Assembly (NCBI RefSeq): GCF_003073045.1
Contig: NC_037590.1
Location: forward strand, 7,475,835 to 7,539,834
Source: Pomacea canaliculata
Taxonomy: Eukaryota > Mollusca > Gastropoda > Architaenioglossa > Ampullariidae
Direction: 5' to 3'
Length of the DNA: 64,000 nt
Below are positions 1 to 10,806 of the stretch, piece after piece. Made by a program: the position numbers and the translations under genes. Each line of letters opens with the position of its first letter. Positions within the stretch are counted from its first letter, which is position 1. The notes under the pieces were generated by a model, which had not been told where the DNA came from, ran no database searches, and saw nothing but the letters and a program-made list of their open reading frames with translations.

Positions 1-3000
1 GGACAGCGAGTGTAATTTTCAAATGTTGACATAAATAATTTAATATTGACATCAATAGTTATGGTAACCTACAATTGAAAGGCCGGGAAATCATGCTTAT
101 AAAACATTTACTCAAGAAGAAAGCTATTAGTGTTGACCTAAGGGATCATGCAGCTTGTGACATGCTTGCACTAAATGCCTTTAAGACGGTTGAGGTCGTC
201 TCCCCAGGATTAAGATTGGTTAACAGCTGCTACAGAGAAAAAATCACATGCGACTGAGCGAGATCTGAACCCAGAATCCACAGATTTCTACCAAATTGGT
301 ATTGCATCACTTGGCTGTTAAAACATGACCATGTTTTTTGTTTAGGAGCTCGAATCAATGCCATCGATGAGTGGACATTCTGACTTCCAATGGTAGCATG
401 GTTTACTTGACTTTTATGTCTCCTAGGTTTGGTAAAATGTGAAAGCTGTTGTATCACTCACTGCATTAATTGTTGACAAAACAGGTCTGCAAACACTAGT
501 ATCCCTCCAGATAAAAAGTCTGAGAACAGAGCTGAGCATGGTAACACATGTCCACGTCAGCTTGCAGATCATCCACAACAACCTGTATCATTGTATCATT
601 GTCATCTGTAGAACTGCTGCCGTCTGTGTGCCACTGATGCAGGTACTCCGCCAGGTTAGTTTGCAGTGATGAAGATATCATTGATGGAGAAGTAAGCAGC
701 GGGGCAGAGAGCTATTTACTGACGAGTTCAGGTTCACGATGTCAACAAGTCAGGTCTTGGGGTCAAGGTTCTACGATAACAACTCCATTCACCATCGTGC
801 TGATCGTGATGACGGACTTCTAGCATCAGTGGCATGTCCAGCAGGTTAACTAGTCAACATGTTCACCTGTAGTCTGGAACGTCATGGGGCGCCGCGTTCA
901 GGCCAACCACCCACAGACAGTAAACAAAGCCTAGCTGTTGCGGTCATTGCACCATGAATAGCTGACCATTTCCTCAAGAGACTTTTGTTCTATGCTAGAA
1001 AGATGTGAACTTTGCTCTGAGATGCAGTTCCTACGACCTTTTGATTCGAAGGTGGGGTTGATTGGAATTGATTTGGTTTACGAAACGAAATTCTTTCCAC
1101 ACATTATTATCAAAGGGAAAGAAAATAACCAAGTGGTTACAGCAGTGATGGCCGAACCCGGAGGCGCGCAGGTTCGATACCTGAGGAAAGACAATGGAGG
1201 GAAAGGAGATGCATGGCATCGCCTTTATAAAAAGCTGGCCACAGGAAGTGCTCGAGGGATTTGTTGAAATAAATCTGTTTCTGGAGAAAAAAGTCAACCG
1301 AAGTGGCATAACTTGTCAACCGCATGATTTCTGAAAAAATCAGTGAAAGTAATGTACGGTATCGACTTTCAGGGTTACATTTAATTAACCTCTTTTTATT
1401 ACGCTTTCCCCGTTAACTTATTCAAGGGAAGATACCACGCTTTTCAAGGACCAGACCAGTGCATCCACAGTTACGTCCCTTTATTAAAAAAAACCCCCAA
1501 AACACAGCAGGTCGGCACAGCTGGCGTAACTTGGTGATTAAGATGGTGGAAAACCTTTCTAATTCTAGATTTTATCTAATATTCAAGAATAAAGGTGCAC
1601 AAGACGAACCCTTTCCCCAGAGTGCATAATCACCGCTAGGTGGAAGCACTTTCTCTTCCAAAAGCAGCACACATGTGAAAAGGTGAAAAGTGTACTTGGC
1701 TCTGGTAGAGAAGGTCGGTGGTTCAAACTACCCATGAACACTCTGCTAAGAACCTGAGTTATCAGAGAAGAGAAAGGCATGGAAAGTTGAGGGCTGGGTT
1801 TTGCATTTAACATGCTGAACCCTAGCCACGGTGAACCATTTAGTTTCTATGCATCCTGACCACATCAAAGTTATAGGACACCTTCACTCCACCTTACAGT
1901 AAGGATAGACTACATGTAAATTTATCAGATTACTAGATCAATGTGACGAATGTTTCACCCAAAACTAATTTCATCTTTTGAGACATTTATACTTTCTTTT
2001 TATTGTTTGAATGTTATGTCAGTTTATAACTTGTTATAAGAACGGTTTTTATTTGATTGAAATGTTTTTGCATACCATTAATTAGAAATCCAACAGTCTG
2101 CATGGCTACAACACTGTCTTGCTTATGTAAATGCAGAGTTAGGACACATGTACAGCTAACATGCATTGACATGAAGTCATGTTCCTGAAATTCCAAACCA
2201 TACCAGGTTACCTTTTTCTCATCAAAGCAATACAGCATAGGGTTATATCTTCCACATGCAGGAAGAAGGAAATCATTCATTACTTTTATAAAACATCCAC
2301 AAGAACATGTTACACATGACTGGGGGTTCAGAGAAGATGAAAGTAGAAAAAAAGTATTAAAAAGAGAAGCAGGAGATGAGGCAGAATTTCTGACACCCTG
2401 GATCAGTCAACAACTCTTAAAAAACTATTTTTATATAATTTATTGGTATATAAATACTAAAAATAATTACTGGTCTTGCCAGTTCTCAAAAACAACAATA
2501 ATAATTGAGGAATGTATACCCATGAATGCGAATATCTTCATAACTATAGCTCAATAGTGTTGATACACCCATACTGAATGAGATAATATATAGCAAAATA
2601 AGTTGACCAGGTATTCTTTTTTGACTGGTGAAGAAAGAAACACTAGACCAGAATTTCTTCAACCAAATTATCAATACACAAATTTCTTGATATGTTAATC
2701 AGTGATATGCGAAGGTGTCTTTACACTTTGGTGCTGCTTTAAAAAAAAATTGTACATACTGAGAGTAATATGTGATATTCTACTCAATTTGATAAAAGCA
2801 GCAAAAAGAGCTTAATTACCAGCCAGCTGGCCAATCCATCCAAAAGACAACAAAACTTAATTTAAAAGATAAAATCTGAATGAGAAGTAAAGAGTAAACT
2901 CAGTGGCAAAAACACTGCATATCCTACGACGAAAGCATTCAGCACTATAAAACTATAAATAGATCCAAGACGTCATGTTAACAGTGACAGAAAGACAGAT

Positions 3001-3226
3001 TTTAAGTACTGTTTGCAGATTACTATGGAGAAAAAAAAGTAGCATTTATTGCTGTCCCACACTTAAAGATGTTTGCCATAGATAGTTTACAACATTCCTC
3101 TACAATGGGATGATGGGAGAAGAATGCACATCTGGTCTTTCTCTTCTCTATTCCTCTCCCCCCACTGACACACACACACCAACATTCTTTCATCTCTCTC
3201 TCTCACGAGTGTACACACACATAAAA
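1..3226. other. Intergenic stretch without a recognised gene
   Basis: I see no exon chain or recognisable protein here. Short open frames (for example 992-1267) carry no known motif and lack convincing splice neighbours. The stretch holds a probable decayed SINE near 215-330 and short CA/CT-rich simple repeats near 3165-3220. Confidence 0.6.
215..330 (-). repeat. Decayed tRNA-related SINE copy
   Basis: Read on the minus strand, the segment contains a B-box-like word, CTGGGTTCAGATCTCG. It aligns loosely with the head of the better preserved SINE copies at 7366-7690 and 10621-10806, which have GAGTTCATTTCTC and GGGTTCAGGTCTCG at the same place. The rest is strongly diverged, so the family call is tentative. 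Confidence 0.35.
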
Positions 3227-3285
3227 ATATAATTATCTTCCTCAGGGTACCTGAACACATTTAGAAGTAAAAAAAGTAAAGAAGT
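3227..3285 (+). repeat. Direct repeat, copy 1 (about 60 bp)
   Basis: This near-identical segment recurs at 3470-3531 in the same orientation. Both contain CTTCCTCAGGGTACCTGAAC followed by an A-rich end and AGTAAAGAAGT. About 185 bases separate the copies. No coding role is seen; it may be a duplicated piece of an unknown repeat. Confidence 0.7.
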
Positions 3286-3469
3286 GTACATATACTTGCT
3301 CCGTAATGAACGCCATTATATTGTTTACTATTAAGTTGAAACCTCAAACATAACTGAAATGTTGATTTTCTACAGCCAACCACTGTTGACATTCATGTAA
3401 CCAGCAGCATGTGATGTTGACATGGGGCAGATGACCTCCCGAAAACTGAATAATTATTATTACACATTA

Positions 3470-3531
3470 AATATAAATATCTTCCTCAGGGTACCTGAAC
3501 ACATTTAGAAGTTAAAAAAAAGTAAAGAAGT
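3470..3531 (+). repeat. Direct repeat, copy 2 (about 60 bp)
   Basis: Second copy of the repeat at 3227-3285. It differs by a few bases, mainly in the length of the A-run, which suggests a fairly recent local duplication. Confidence 0.7.
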
Positions 3532-3644
3532 AAAAACCTTAAAAATCATACTTTTGAAACAAGAAGGAAACCAGTATAATCCTTTTTATCACACCAAGGG
3601 AACCCCTAAGAGATTGAGGAAGTTGATAGTTTCACCTATTTTCG

Positions 3645-3850
3645 GTCCAAAATGTCAAACACAGGGGATGCGGAGATGGAGATCAACAAAGGTGTTGGCG
3701 ATGGATTGGACATGTGCTCTGCCAGTAGACGGCAGATCTCTGCAGTCGACCTACGATAGACTCAAGACGGCCGAAGAAAATGAAACGTGGAGAAGAACAG
3801 TGGAGAGGGAGATGAAAGGAAAGGGTTGGACCCAACCCGACTTATACCCA
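3645..3850 (+). mobile_element. Non-LTR retrotransposon (LINE) 3' coding remnant
   Basis: The plus-strand frame reads ETWRRTVEREMKGKGWT. I recognise this as the carboxy-terminal signature found after the reverse transcriptase domain of many invertebrate LINE ORF2 proteins. It is preceded by a degenerate stretch with RRWR and DGR-like residues. No reverse transcriptase catalytic motif is present, so only the extreme 3' end of ORF2 survives and the copy is dead. The A-rich DNA after about 3905 could be the old 3' UTR. Confidence 0.7.
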
Positions 3851-4515
3851 ACCCTGACAGCTTATGTTCTATTGTCTTTTTTTGAGCATGTTGAATGTTG
3901 CATGTTGAAAAAAAAATGTAGGTACATTTTTTTATAGATATATATACTGCTTTTGGCAGTCCACTTACCCTATATTATGATTTTCTGCAGAAATCATATA
4001 AAATGAGTACATTTTACAAGAACCTGCGTGTTTTATGGGTCACCTGTCATTTCAACCCAAACCATATAGCTTCAGTTCTTGCAACCATATCATCCCAACA
4101 CCAAAAGTCAAATCCATCCAGACTCAAAAGATGAATTGATCTTCAACAACAGGAGTAGAACATTTAAGAGAGCATCTTTGTTTGCCAGGGTATGTATGTA
4201 TTAATTGATTGCTCTAGTCTGGAGAGTTGGTTCCCCTATTAATCCTCAATACAGACTCACAATGGCAGAGTAAGAATGACCAAGTGAAAGCAAAAATAAC
4301 AAACACATTATGCTATAGTTTTTAAGATCATTATTTCAACATTTAAATAAACAAACATAAATTTATAGGTGTCTGAATTCATAATTCATGGAATAATAGA
4401 AAAACTGATTGATCTCCTTCATATGACCTCTCTATACATTGACCCGTTTTTTGGTGAATTTTAGTGAGTCTTAATAGGAAGGGTTTTACTGTATTTGCAA
4501 AAATTCAACAAACGT

Positions 4516-7500
4516 CTAAAATCCATCGGTGATTATAGGCACTTGAAAATGATCCATGAAGTAGCGCATCTCCACTTCACAATTCACTGTCCATGGAATG
4601 ACATGAACTCCAAGATTTCTCCACCATTGCACTTCCACTCTGATAATGTAAAAAAGTCAATGTGTATATAGAGAAAGATTATTGTCAGCACTTACACTAT
4701 CCATTTTCCCTTCAACTCAAAGATTAAAACATTTAATAAATGACAGTAACTTTAAAGCCACATATTAGTTTTATGAATAACATGATAAATTACTTGATAA
4801 ACTCTACTGGCCGTCATCTTGTACTAACCTGAGGTCATCATTTGTATCTATTGTTGTTGGGAATGTGTGTGTGGGAGAGACACTATTTCAATATGTACAT
4901 TTACATTATTTCTTTTATATTCTGTATATGTATTATATAATTGCTAGTACAAGCACTATTTTGAATTGCCCCATGGGGATCAATAAAATTGTATTGCAAT
5001 GTACAGAGAAAGATGTAAAGAGAACAAAATGGCAAAGAGTCTAAAGCAAAATAATCACTACAAAAGAATATATATTAACTGAAGGTTCAATCCGAAATTG
5101 GGGAAAAAAATAAACTATTAGCAAGACTGAAAGAATGCATTGTGTGAGAGATTTGCAAAAAGGTTAACATCCTCAAGACATATTAGTTAAACTCAAAGAT
5201 TCAAGGAACAGCATTCAAAAGAGAAATATAATCTCTACAGGAATGAGTTAATTAGATGGGCTTGTTTGTGTCTTCTTGACCATCATCTTATCCATTGTCT
5301 CTTAAGCCAGTGTTGTCTACTTTCTTTTTCTTTTATCTTAGTCCTTCACATATTCCTCTATGATTAAAAAGAAAATAAGAAGCATGCAGAATGAAGAAGC
5401 ACCTGCTCAGGCTTTGTTTGTTTATCAAGAAGAATGAGTTGCCACAAATAAGCCAGGTTAGAGAATAGGTCATCCAGTTGAAGATCCAATCCAAATATGG
5501 AGTAAAATAACTGAAAAAGCCTGCACGTCTTGGTGTAATACAGTCCCCCTCACATGAAATAAAATGCTTTTGAAAGGTTAGACCAGTGATCACTCTTGGG
5601 TTCATGGCTCTCACCTGAAAGATCACAAGATACTATTAGTAGTTTCTTGCATCTCTTGTATCTCTCTTAACTATTTGTCCTCTTTGTGAATTAAAATTTT
5701 CAAATTACCATAAAAAGTCTTTAAATAAATGTGATGAAACCACAATTATAACTTTTGTAAAATTTTAATAATGTTAAAAAATAGGTTTAAATGAAGAACA
5801 TTTTTTGTTTCTGCAAAACAATTCTTAGCTTGAATCATGAGTGCATTTGAGGTCATTTGCTGTTACTTGATGTCCTGCCTCTTCCTCTGACCAGGTAATA
5901 AATTCTCTTCGCTATTCTACTAAATATGACACACCCTGTAGATGACATATGGGTTGAATGAACAAACAGCAGCTGTATCATACAGAAGCGGATAGTTTTT
6001 GAAAAGCCCATCTATAAGCCGTGCAGTCTGAAAATCATGAGAAGTAAAATCTCTGCATGTATAAATATCCTGGAAGATCTTTCTTACCTACAACATGCAT
6101 AATAAATATCAAATCATTTATATATTCCATAATGCCGAAGACACACTTGCATTTATATTTTTAAAGACAAGCAAATCTAGCATAAAAAAGGTCATGGTGT
6201 CTATAAACATTTACTTCTGCAACCTGGAACTATAAGCAAAGGATGTAAATTCATGGAATTAATGGCACTGTTTAGCTTTGTTTTACAAACATGCTATTTT
6301 GTTCTCTATTGCATTTTCGTGGTAGTGATAATGAACTTAATAAATTAATTCACACCAAGACAGATGATGCTCAATGATCATAATAAGAATGTTAGCCAAG
6401 TTAACAATGCAACATTTGCACAATAAAACTTATAATAATGAATAGTAATTCACTAATCTGTTCATTTATACAGATTAAGAAGGCCCACCTGATAAGCAGA
6501 ATCCTTGCAGTCAATGAAGAGAAGCAGATTGTGTTTAAGGCATTCCTGAACACACTCTTCTAGGGTTGGAACCGTCACTGGTTGTTTATATCTGAATTTA
6601 AAGTAAGATTGTTGTGAAAATTCCAGTAATAATAATAATAAATGGAAGAGTTGTATAGTGCATGCTCACACTCATAAGGAGCATGCTCTTAGCTCTTAAA
6701 ATAAGAACAAGACATAGACAACATACAAAGAATGGAAGAATAGACAACAACACTGACGATGAATAAATGACAAATATACAAAATGCAAAGAGGAACCAAG
6801 TAACAAGAACTGAGAATATTGTTATTTTGCAGAGGAAGATGAGTAGGAAAGTAGCAATAAGCGAAAAAAGGAGGGTTGGGTGAAAACAGACTAGAATTGT
6901 GTAGGAAAGTAGCAATAAGCGAAAAAAGGAGGGTTGGGTGAAAACAGACTAGAATTGTGTAGACTGTGTTAGGAACAATGCTGAAGGAAGAGGTGCATTT
7001 TCAGTGCAGATTTGAAGGATTTGTAGGTGGGTGGTGGATATGGGAAGGGAGAAAGTTTCATTGTTTTGCTGCATAGTAACTAAAACTCATGTGACCGTAG
7101 TTAGGATATGGTCATTAGACGAAAAGAATAGTCATCTGGCGGGGATGCAGGGGAAGAGAAGTTCAGAGAAATAGCCAGGGCACGAGCCTGCAAAGAAATT
7201 AAAATATAGTGCGGACAGTTTGTACTGAATACAAGAGCAGATGAGTAGCCAGTCCAGGAAGCAAAGGACTGGAGTCACATGGTTCTGTTTTCTAGCTCTA
7301 AGCAGCAGACATGCAGTGGAGTTCTGTACTTTCTGCAGTTTATGGTTCAAGTATCAGGGGCAGAGAGCAGCCCGGTGGCGCAAAGGTTAGCGCTGTTAGC
7401 GCCTGTCACCAATACAGTGAAGGTTGGCTGCCCTGAGTTCATTTCTCATCTCGGGCATGCTGTTCTTTCTCTGCACGTGGCATCTGTTTACAGGGCTGGC

Positions 7501-8965
7501 TGCCCTCTGCCAAGGACGGTCCCAAGCCCGGCTGAAAAAGGAGGAGGGTTGGGCGTGGGGCCAGCACCCCCACCCCGTAAAACAAATCCTTGCTACCGAA
7601 ACATCGACAACAGTTAAGACTGTAGTCGATGGCCTATGCCCCAGGAGGGGCGAAGAGCGTAAAAAACGTAAAAAATATATAAGTATAAATATGCTGCGTA
7701 ACATATCAATGATATAATGATAAATCAGATAGCCTTTCTTCTTCTGAGAAGCTGAAGGAAGTTTTCCAGCCATAGGCCTGAATAGATCTCAAACCTATGA
7801 CCTTGCTCTGAAGCTGCACTATTCTCCCTGCCATTCCCTCTTAAATAACCTTTAAAACTCAAATAACCTTGCTAAAAGCCTAGAGTAATTTTTAATCTTT
7901 TTTATAGCGTTTTACATGTATGCAAGGTAGTATGCTTGGAGGAAAACAGAAATACACACACAAAGACATACACTTGCAACATTCAAACATGCAGCCAGTA
8001 ATTAACACTATCCTTATTACAATTGATCAGGATCAGAACATGGATCTTGGGCATGATAACAGAGAACTATCAACTTTTTCCTAATCACCTGCTTTTATGT
8101 TGAGCTGAAGCATCCAATCTTCTTATCTCATCAAAAGTCATTTGACGAACTTTACCATGTCCATTTGTTGTGCGATCTACTGTGTCATCATGAAGCAGAA
8201 TCCCTATTCCATCTGCAGTGAATCGCAAGTCAACCTCTACTCCTGCTACCCCTTGCTTGGCTGCCTGTGTGTTCAATGTAATTTTGAATGTGTCTAGTTT
8301 ATAAATAATTCAGCCTTTTGAAAGTATAGATGAAGGCATGCAATTAAAGAGGTTTCTTGAAATAATAGCTGCTATGAAAATTACCACAACTCTACTCTGA
8401 AATTAAAAGGGTACGTATGCCTGTAATGATATAAACAGCCCTTTTACGAGAGATTTAGTAGTTTATATAAACCCTTTGATCTACATATATTCAAGTAAAC
8501 ATAAACTCAAACCTTGCTATTTTGCACAGTGCATTTTCACATGCTTATGAAAACTGGAGAAAATGAGGATGAGAAACACTCCTCCCTCTAGTGCATGCAC
8601 ACACACAGAGCACCCCAACCAAAACACACTCTTATATTCTCGAATAAACACGCAGACACATATCTTACTTCATGAATTGCTTGCAAAGTATTTTCAGGAG
8701 CATCAGTACAGCCCCCACGATGTAAAATAGTGCGACGAAGAAATGTAGCGTCTGCACTTTCTTCTTCAGGAGGCGGCTCAAACATCCGCAGAAAGTTCTC
8801 CAGTCTCTCATGAGACACTTGGGGAAAACTGAAGAAATATATTGCAGAAAATACAACTAAAGTCCCGGCAACTGATAGCCATTTACCCCCTACGATTCCA
8901 AGGACTGCAAACAGAATGACCAAACCGGACGCATATAAACTGTTCCTATAATTGATTGCATCCAT
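4516..8965 (-). CDS. GDE1: Glycerophosphodiester phosphodiesterase 1-like (GDE1), complete, six exons
   Basis: A membrane-bound GDPD-family enzyme that hydrolyses glycerophosphodiesters or lyso-N-acyl phospholipids to alcohol plus glycerol-3-phosphate or a related product (family knowledge). Exons, 5' to 3': 8669-8965, 8089-8264, 6489-6591, 5935-6027, 5403-5614, 4516-4639. Lengths sum to 1,005 bases, giving 334 aa, close to the vertebrate GDE1 length. Two hydrophobic segments lie at about residues 13-47. The catalytic HR pair is in LHRGG (H82, R83), followed by APENTL. Metal-ligand residues are seen in GVEVD (E109, D111) and LLHDD (H124). A hydrophobic stretch in exon 5 (GFFSYFTPYLDWIFNWM) and the terminal VPIITD also match the family. 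All junctions keep phase; the exon 2 and exon 5 donors end in phase 2. The long intron 2 carries a LINE fragment, a SINE and a tandem duplication. Confidence 0.93.
4955..5005 (+). repeat. Possible LINE/SINE 3' tail in a GDE1 intron
   Basis: The segment ends with GGGGATCAATAAAATTG and lies antisense to GDE1 in its last intron. A terminal block of the form GGGATCAATAAA followed by a short simple repeat is common at the 3' ends of invertebrate non-LTR elements. A similar end, CCCACTGGGATTAATAAAG, occurs at 35567-35585. No coding part is left. Confidence 0.35.
6843..6958 (+). repeat. Perfect 58-bp tandem duplication
   Basis: Bases 6843-6900 are repeated exactly at 6901-6958. Each unit begins GTAGGAAAGTAGCAATAAGC and ends CTAGAATTGT. 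It lies in GDE1 intron 2. The absence of any difference between units indicates a recent event, or alternatively an assembly artefact. Confidence 0.9.
7132..7350 (-). mobile_element. LINE reverse-transcriptase C-terminal remnant (CR1/L2-like)
   Basis: The minus-strand frame contains KLQKVQNSTACLLLRARK, then HVTPVLCFLDWLLI and YKLSAL. This order of motifs is the well-known tail of the reverse transcriptase region in CR1/L2-type non-LTR elements (compare LQxVQNSAARL, HxTPxLxxLHWLPI, YKxxxL). The copy lies in GDE1 intron 2 in the gene's own orientation. Its 5' side is cut by the SINE that starts near 7366, so only a short ORF2 piece is left. Confidence 0.75.
7366..7690 (+). mobile_element. tRNA-derived SINE, tail type 1
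   Basis: The tRNA-like head includes GGTGGCGCAAAGGTTAGCGC (A-box region) and GCCCTGAGTTCATTTCTC (B-box region). It is followed by a central block with GGCATCTGTTTACAGGGCTG that is shared with the copies at 10621-10806 and 37083-37228. The 3' part (from about 7505) differs from those two copies. It ends with GTCGATGGCCTATGCC and an A/T-rich tail. The copy abuts the LINE remnant at 7132-7350, so it probably inserted beside or into that older element. Confidence 0.75.
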
Positions 8966-9560
8966 TCTGCTTCCAGTGAAAATAACAACGTGCGTCCGTT
9001 AGTTGCCGGGGAGTCTGGGAATCAAGAACCGCAACTCTTACAGAAAATTCTGAGAGTTAGCGAACTTGGGTAAATCATCGTTGCTAGGGACGCTACAAAG
9101 ATCTCGCCTTATGTATAATGAAGATCAGGGTGGGGAACATCCGTCCTAAGAAATGATTTAATTTATTCCACCAAGGCAACTGCAGATTTCAGTAAATCTT
9201 TTTTTCCACAGCAACATAAAAGTACATTAAGGGAATAACAGTAACAACATAAATTTGAGGGACAAGCAAGGAATGTGGAGATACGACACATACAAGTACA
9301 TGACAAAAGAGACACGTATGCTCGCGACATCCTGTCTCCCAGGAAGGTATCCGTTAGAATAACAATGAAAGTAGGAAGGATATAGTGATTAATTTAAAAA
9401 GTAGTAACACCAAGAATCAAACAGTGCAAGAAACGACAAAGGACAGTAAGGTGAACTGCAGGGCGCGACATAACAGTAGATGGTCACAGGATCAAGATGG
9501 CGTTAGAGGGATGCATGTGTCGGACAGGACACAAGAAAGATTTTGCTACAAAACTGTATA

Positions 9561-9630
<70 letters not shown>

Positions 9631-10620
9631 CGACGACGACGACGATGATGATGTAGCGCATTTTCCAACAGCAGAAATTTCTATGCACTTTACAAGAGAA
9701 AGGCCACTAAATGTGCATAACATACACAGACACAGCCCAAAACATTTCAGCAAACAAACAAACAAACCGACAAAGGAACGACTAAAATCCAGCTTTGCTG
9801 TCGTTGCCGTTAGTGGTAGGCTTGATCGTTGCTCTGCTATATTGCATCCTTTATATGGACCAAGAGGCGAGTTGTTACAATTCCACAGCTCGGAAAGCCA
9901 TTGTGTAGTCTGTCGGAACTCAGAATGGATCAAAAGAGACTCGGGCCAACGGAGATGAAATCGCCATAAGACTGTTGGTATCGATGCAATCACAAGCAGC
10001 CAAAATTGCATAAAAATGTTAAAGCAGAGGACTGTTTGATCCTTTAGCTATGGAATGCCCATAGTAGTGCCGACTTGGAAAAACAGAAGAAACCGTTATG
10101 GCGTCAGGTAGAAAAGACCGGCAGTCGACGGGAAATTTGAAAGTTGTAGAGGAAAATAAAAGTGAATCAGTCCTGCCCGGCAAATAAATAAGCACTGGCC
10201 TATACAATAGGCACCAAAAAAAAAAAACAACAAAAAACAAAAAACACACACACAACAAAATAATCAAAAATACAAAAAAAAAAAAGCTTCGGAAAGCTGC
10301 CTACCTCAGCAATACCCCTCTAGAGAACTAAGACCTTTCTCATTATAAATGTTTATTTTACAGACTCCAAGCACTTGTTTCACTATACTTTTTTCTAATT
10401 TTAGCGAGAAGAAAGTCTACACCGTCATTAACTTCAAGCGTGTGGAGAATTCCAGATTTTGTATTCGATCTGTAGCACCGAGATTTGCCCGACAACCAAC
10501 GCTGTGCCGGATTCTGTACAACCTTATAAAAAAAGAAACCAAATACAAATGAATGCCACGAACTAATATACGTCTGTGTGCATACAGAAATAGGAAAAGT
10601 GTATAGGAGTAGACACAGGG
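8966..10620. other. Region upstream of GDE1, no further gene seen
   Basis: The GDE1 promoter should lie just upstream of 8965 on the minus strand, but I see no TATA box that fixes a start site. The rest holds a long GAT repeat (9561-9653) and A-rich runs near 10210-10285. Open frames across the GAT tract are poly-Asp or poly-Ser/Ile artefacts of the repeat. Confidence 0.5.
9561..9653 (+). repeat. (GAT)n microsatellite with GAC block
   Basis: About 30 consecutive trinucleotide units of ATG/GAT, with a short GAC-type interruption near 9630-9645. The run keeps three forward or reverse frames open and therefore creates long spurious reading frames on both strands. Confidence 0.95.
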
Positions 10621-10806
10621 GTGGAAGTGGTATTGGTGTTTTACGCCGAGCCAGCAACTAAGCCTATATCATGGGAAGACAGCCAACCCTGTAAACAGAT
10701 GCCACAGACAGAAAGAACAGCGTGTCCGAGACGAGACCTGAACCCAGGACAGCCAGTCTTCTCTGCATTGGTGACAGGCGCTAATCGTTGCGTGACTCGG
10801 CACGAC
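10621..10806 (-). mobile_element. tRNA-derived SINE, tail type 2
   Basis: On the minus strand it starts with GTGCCGAGTCACGCAACGAT. It carries the B-box-like GTCCTGGGTTCAGGTCTCG, shares the central GGCATCTGTTTACAGGGTTG with the copy at 7366-7690, and ends with GGCGTAAAACACCAATACC. The tail differs from that of the 7366 copy and resembles the copy at 37083-37228. Confidence 0.75.

Noticed and set aside
992-1267. A 91-codon plus-strand frame near the left edge.
   Set aside because: No recognisable domain or splice partner. It may be part of a gene beyond the window, but nothing here supports that.
9484-10011. Long frames on both strands (poly-Asp, poly-Ser, poly-Ile).
   Set aside because: They are produced by the GAT microsatellite at 9561-9653, which keeps frames open. 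The flanking residues show no domain and no splice context.
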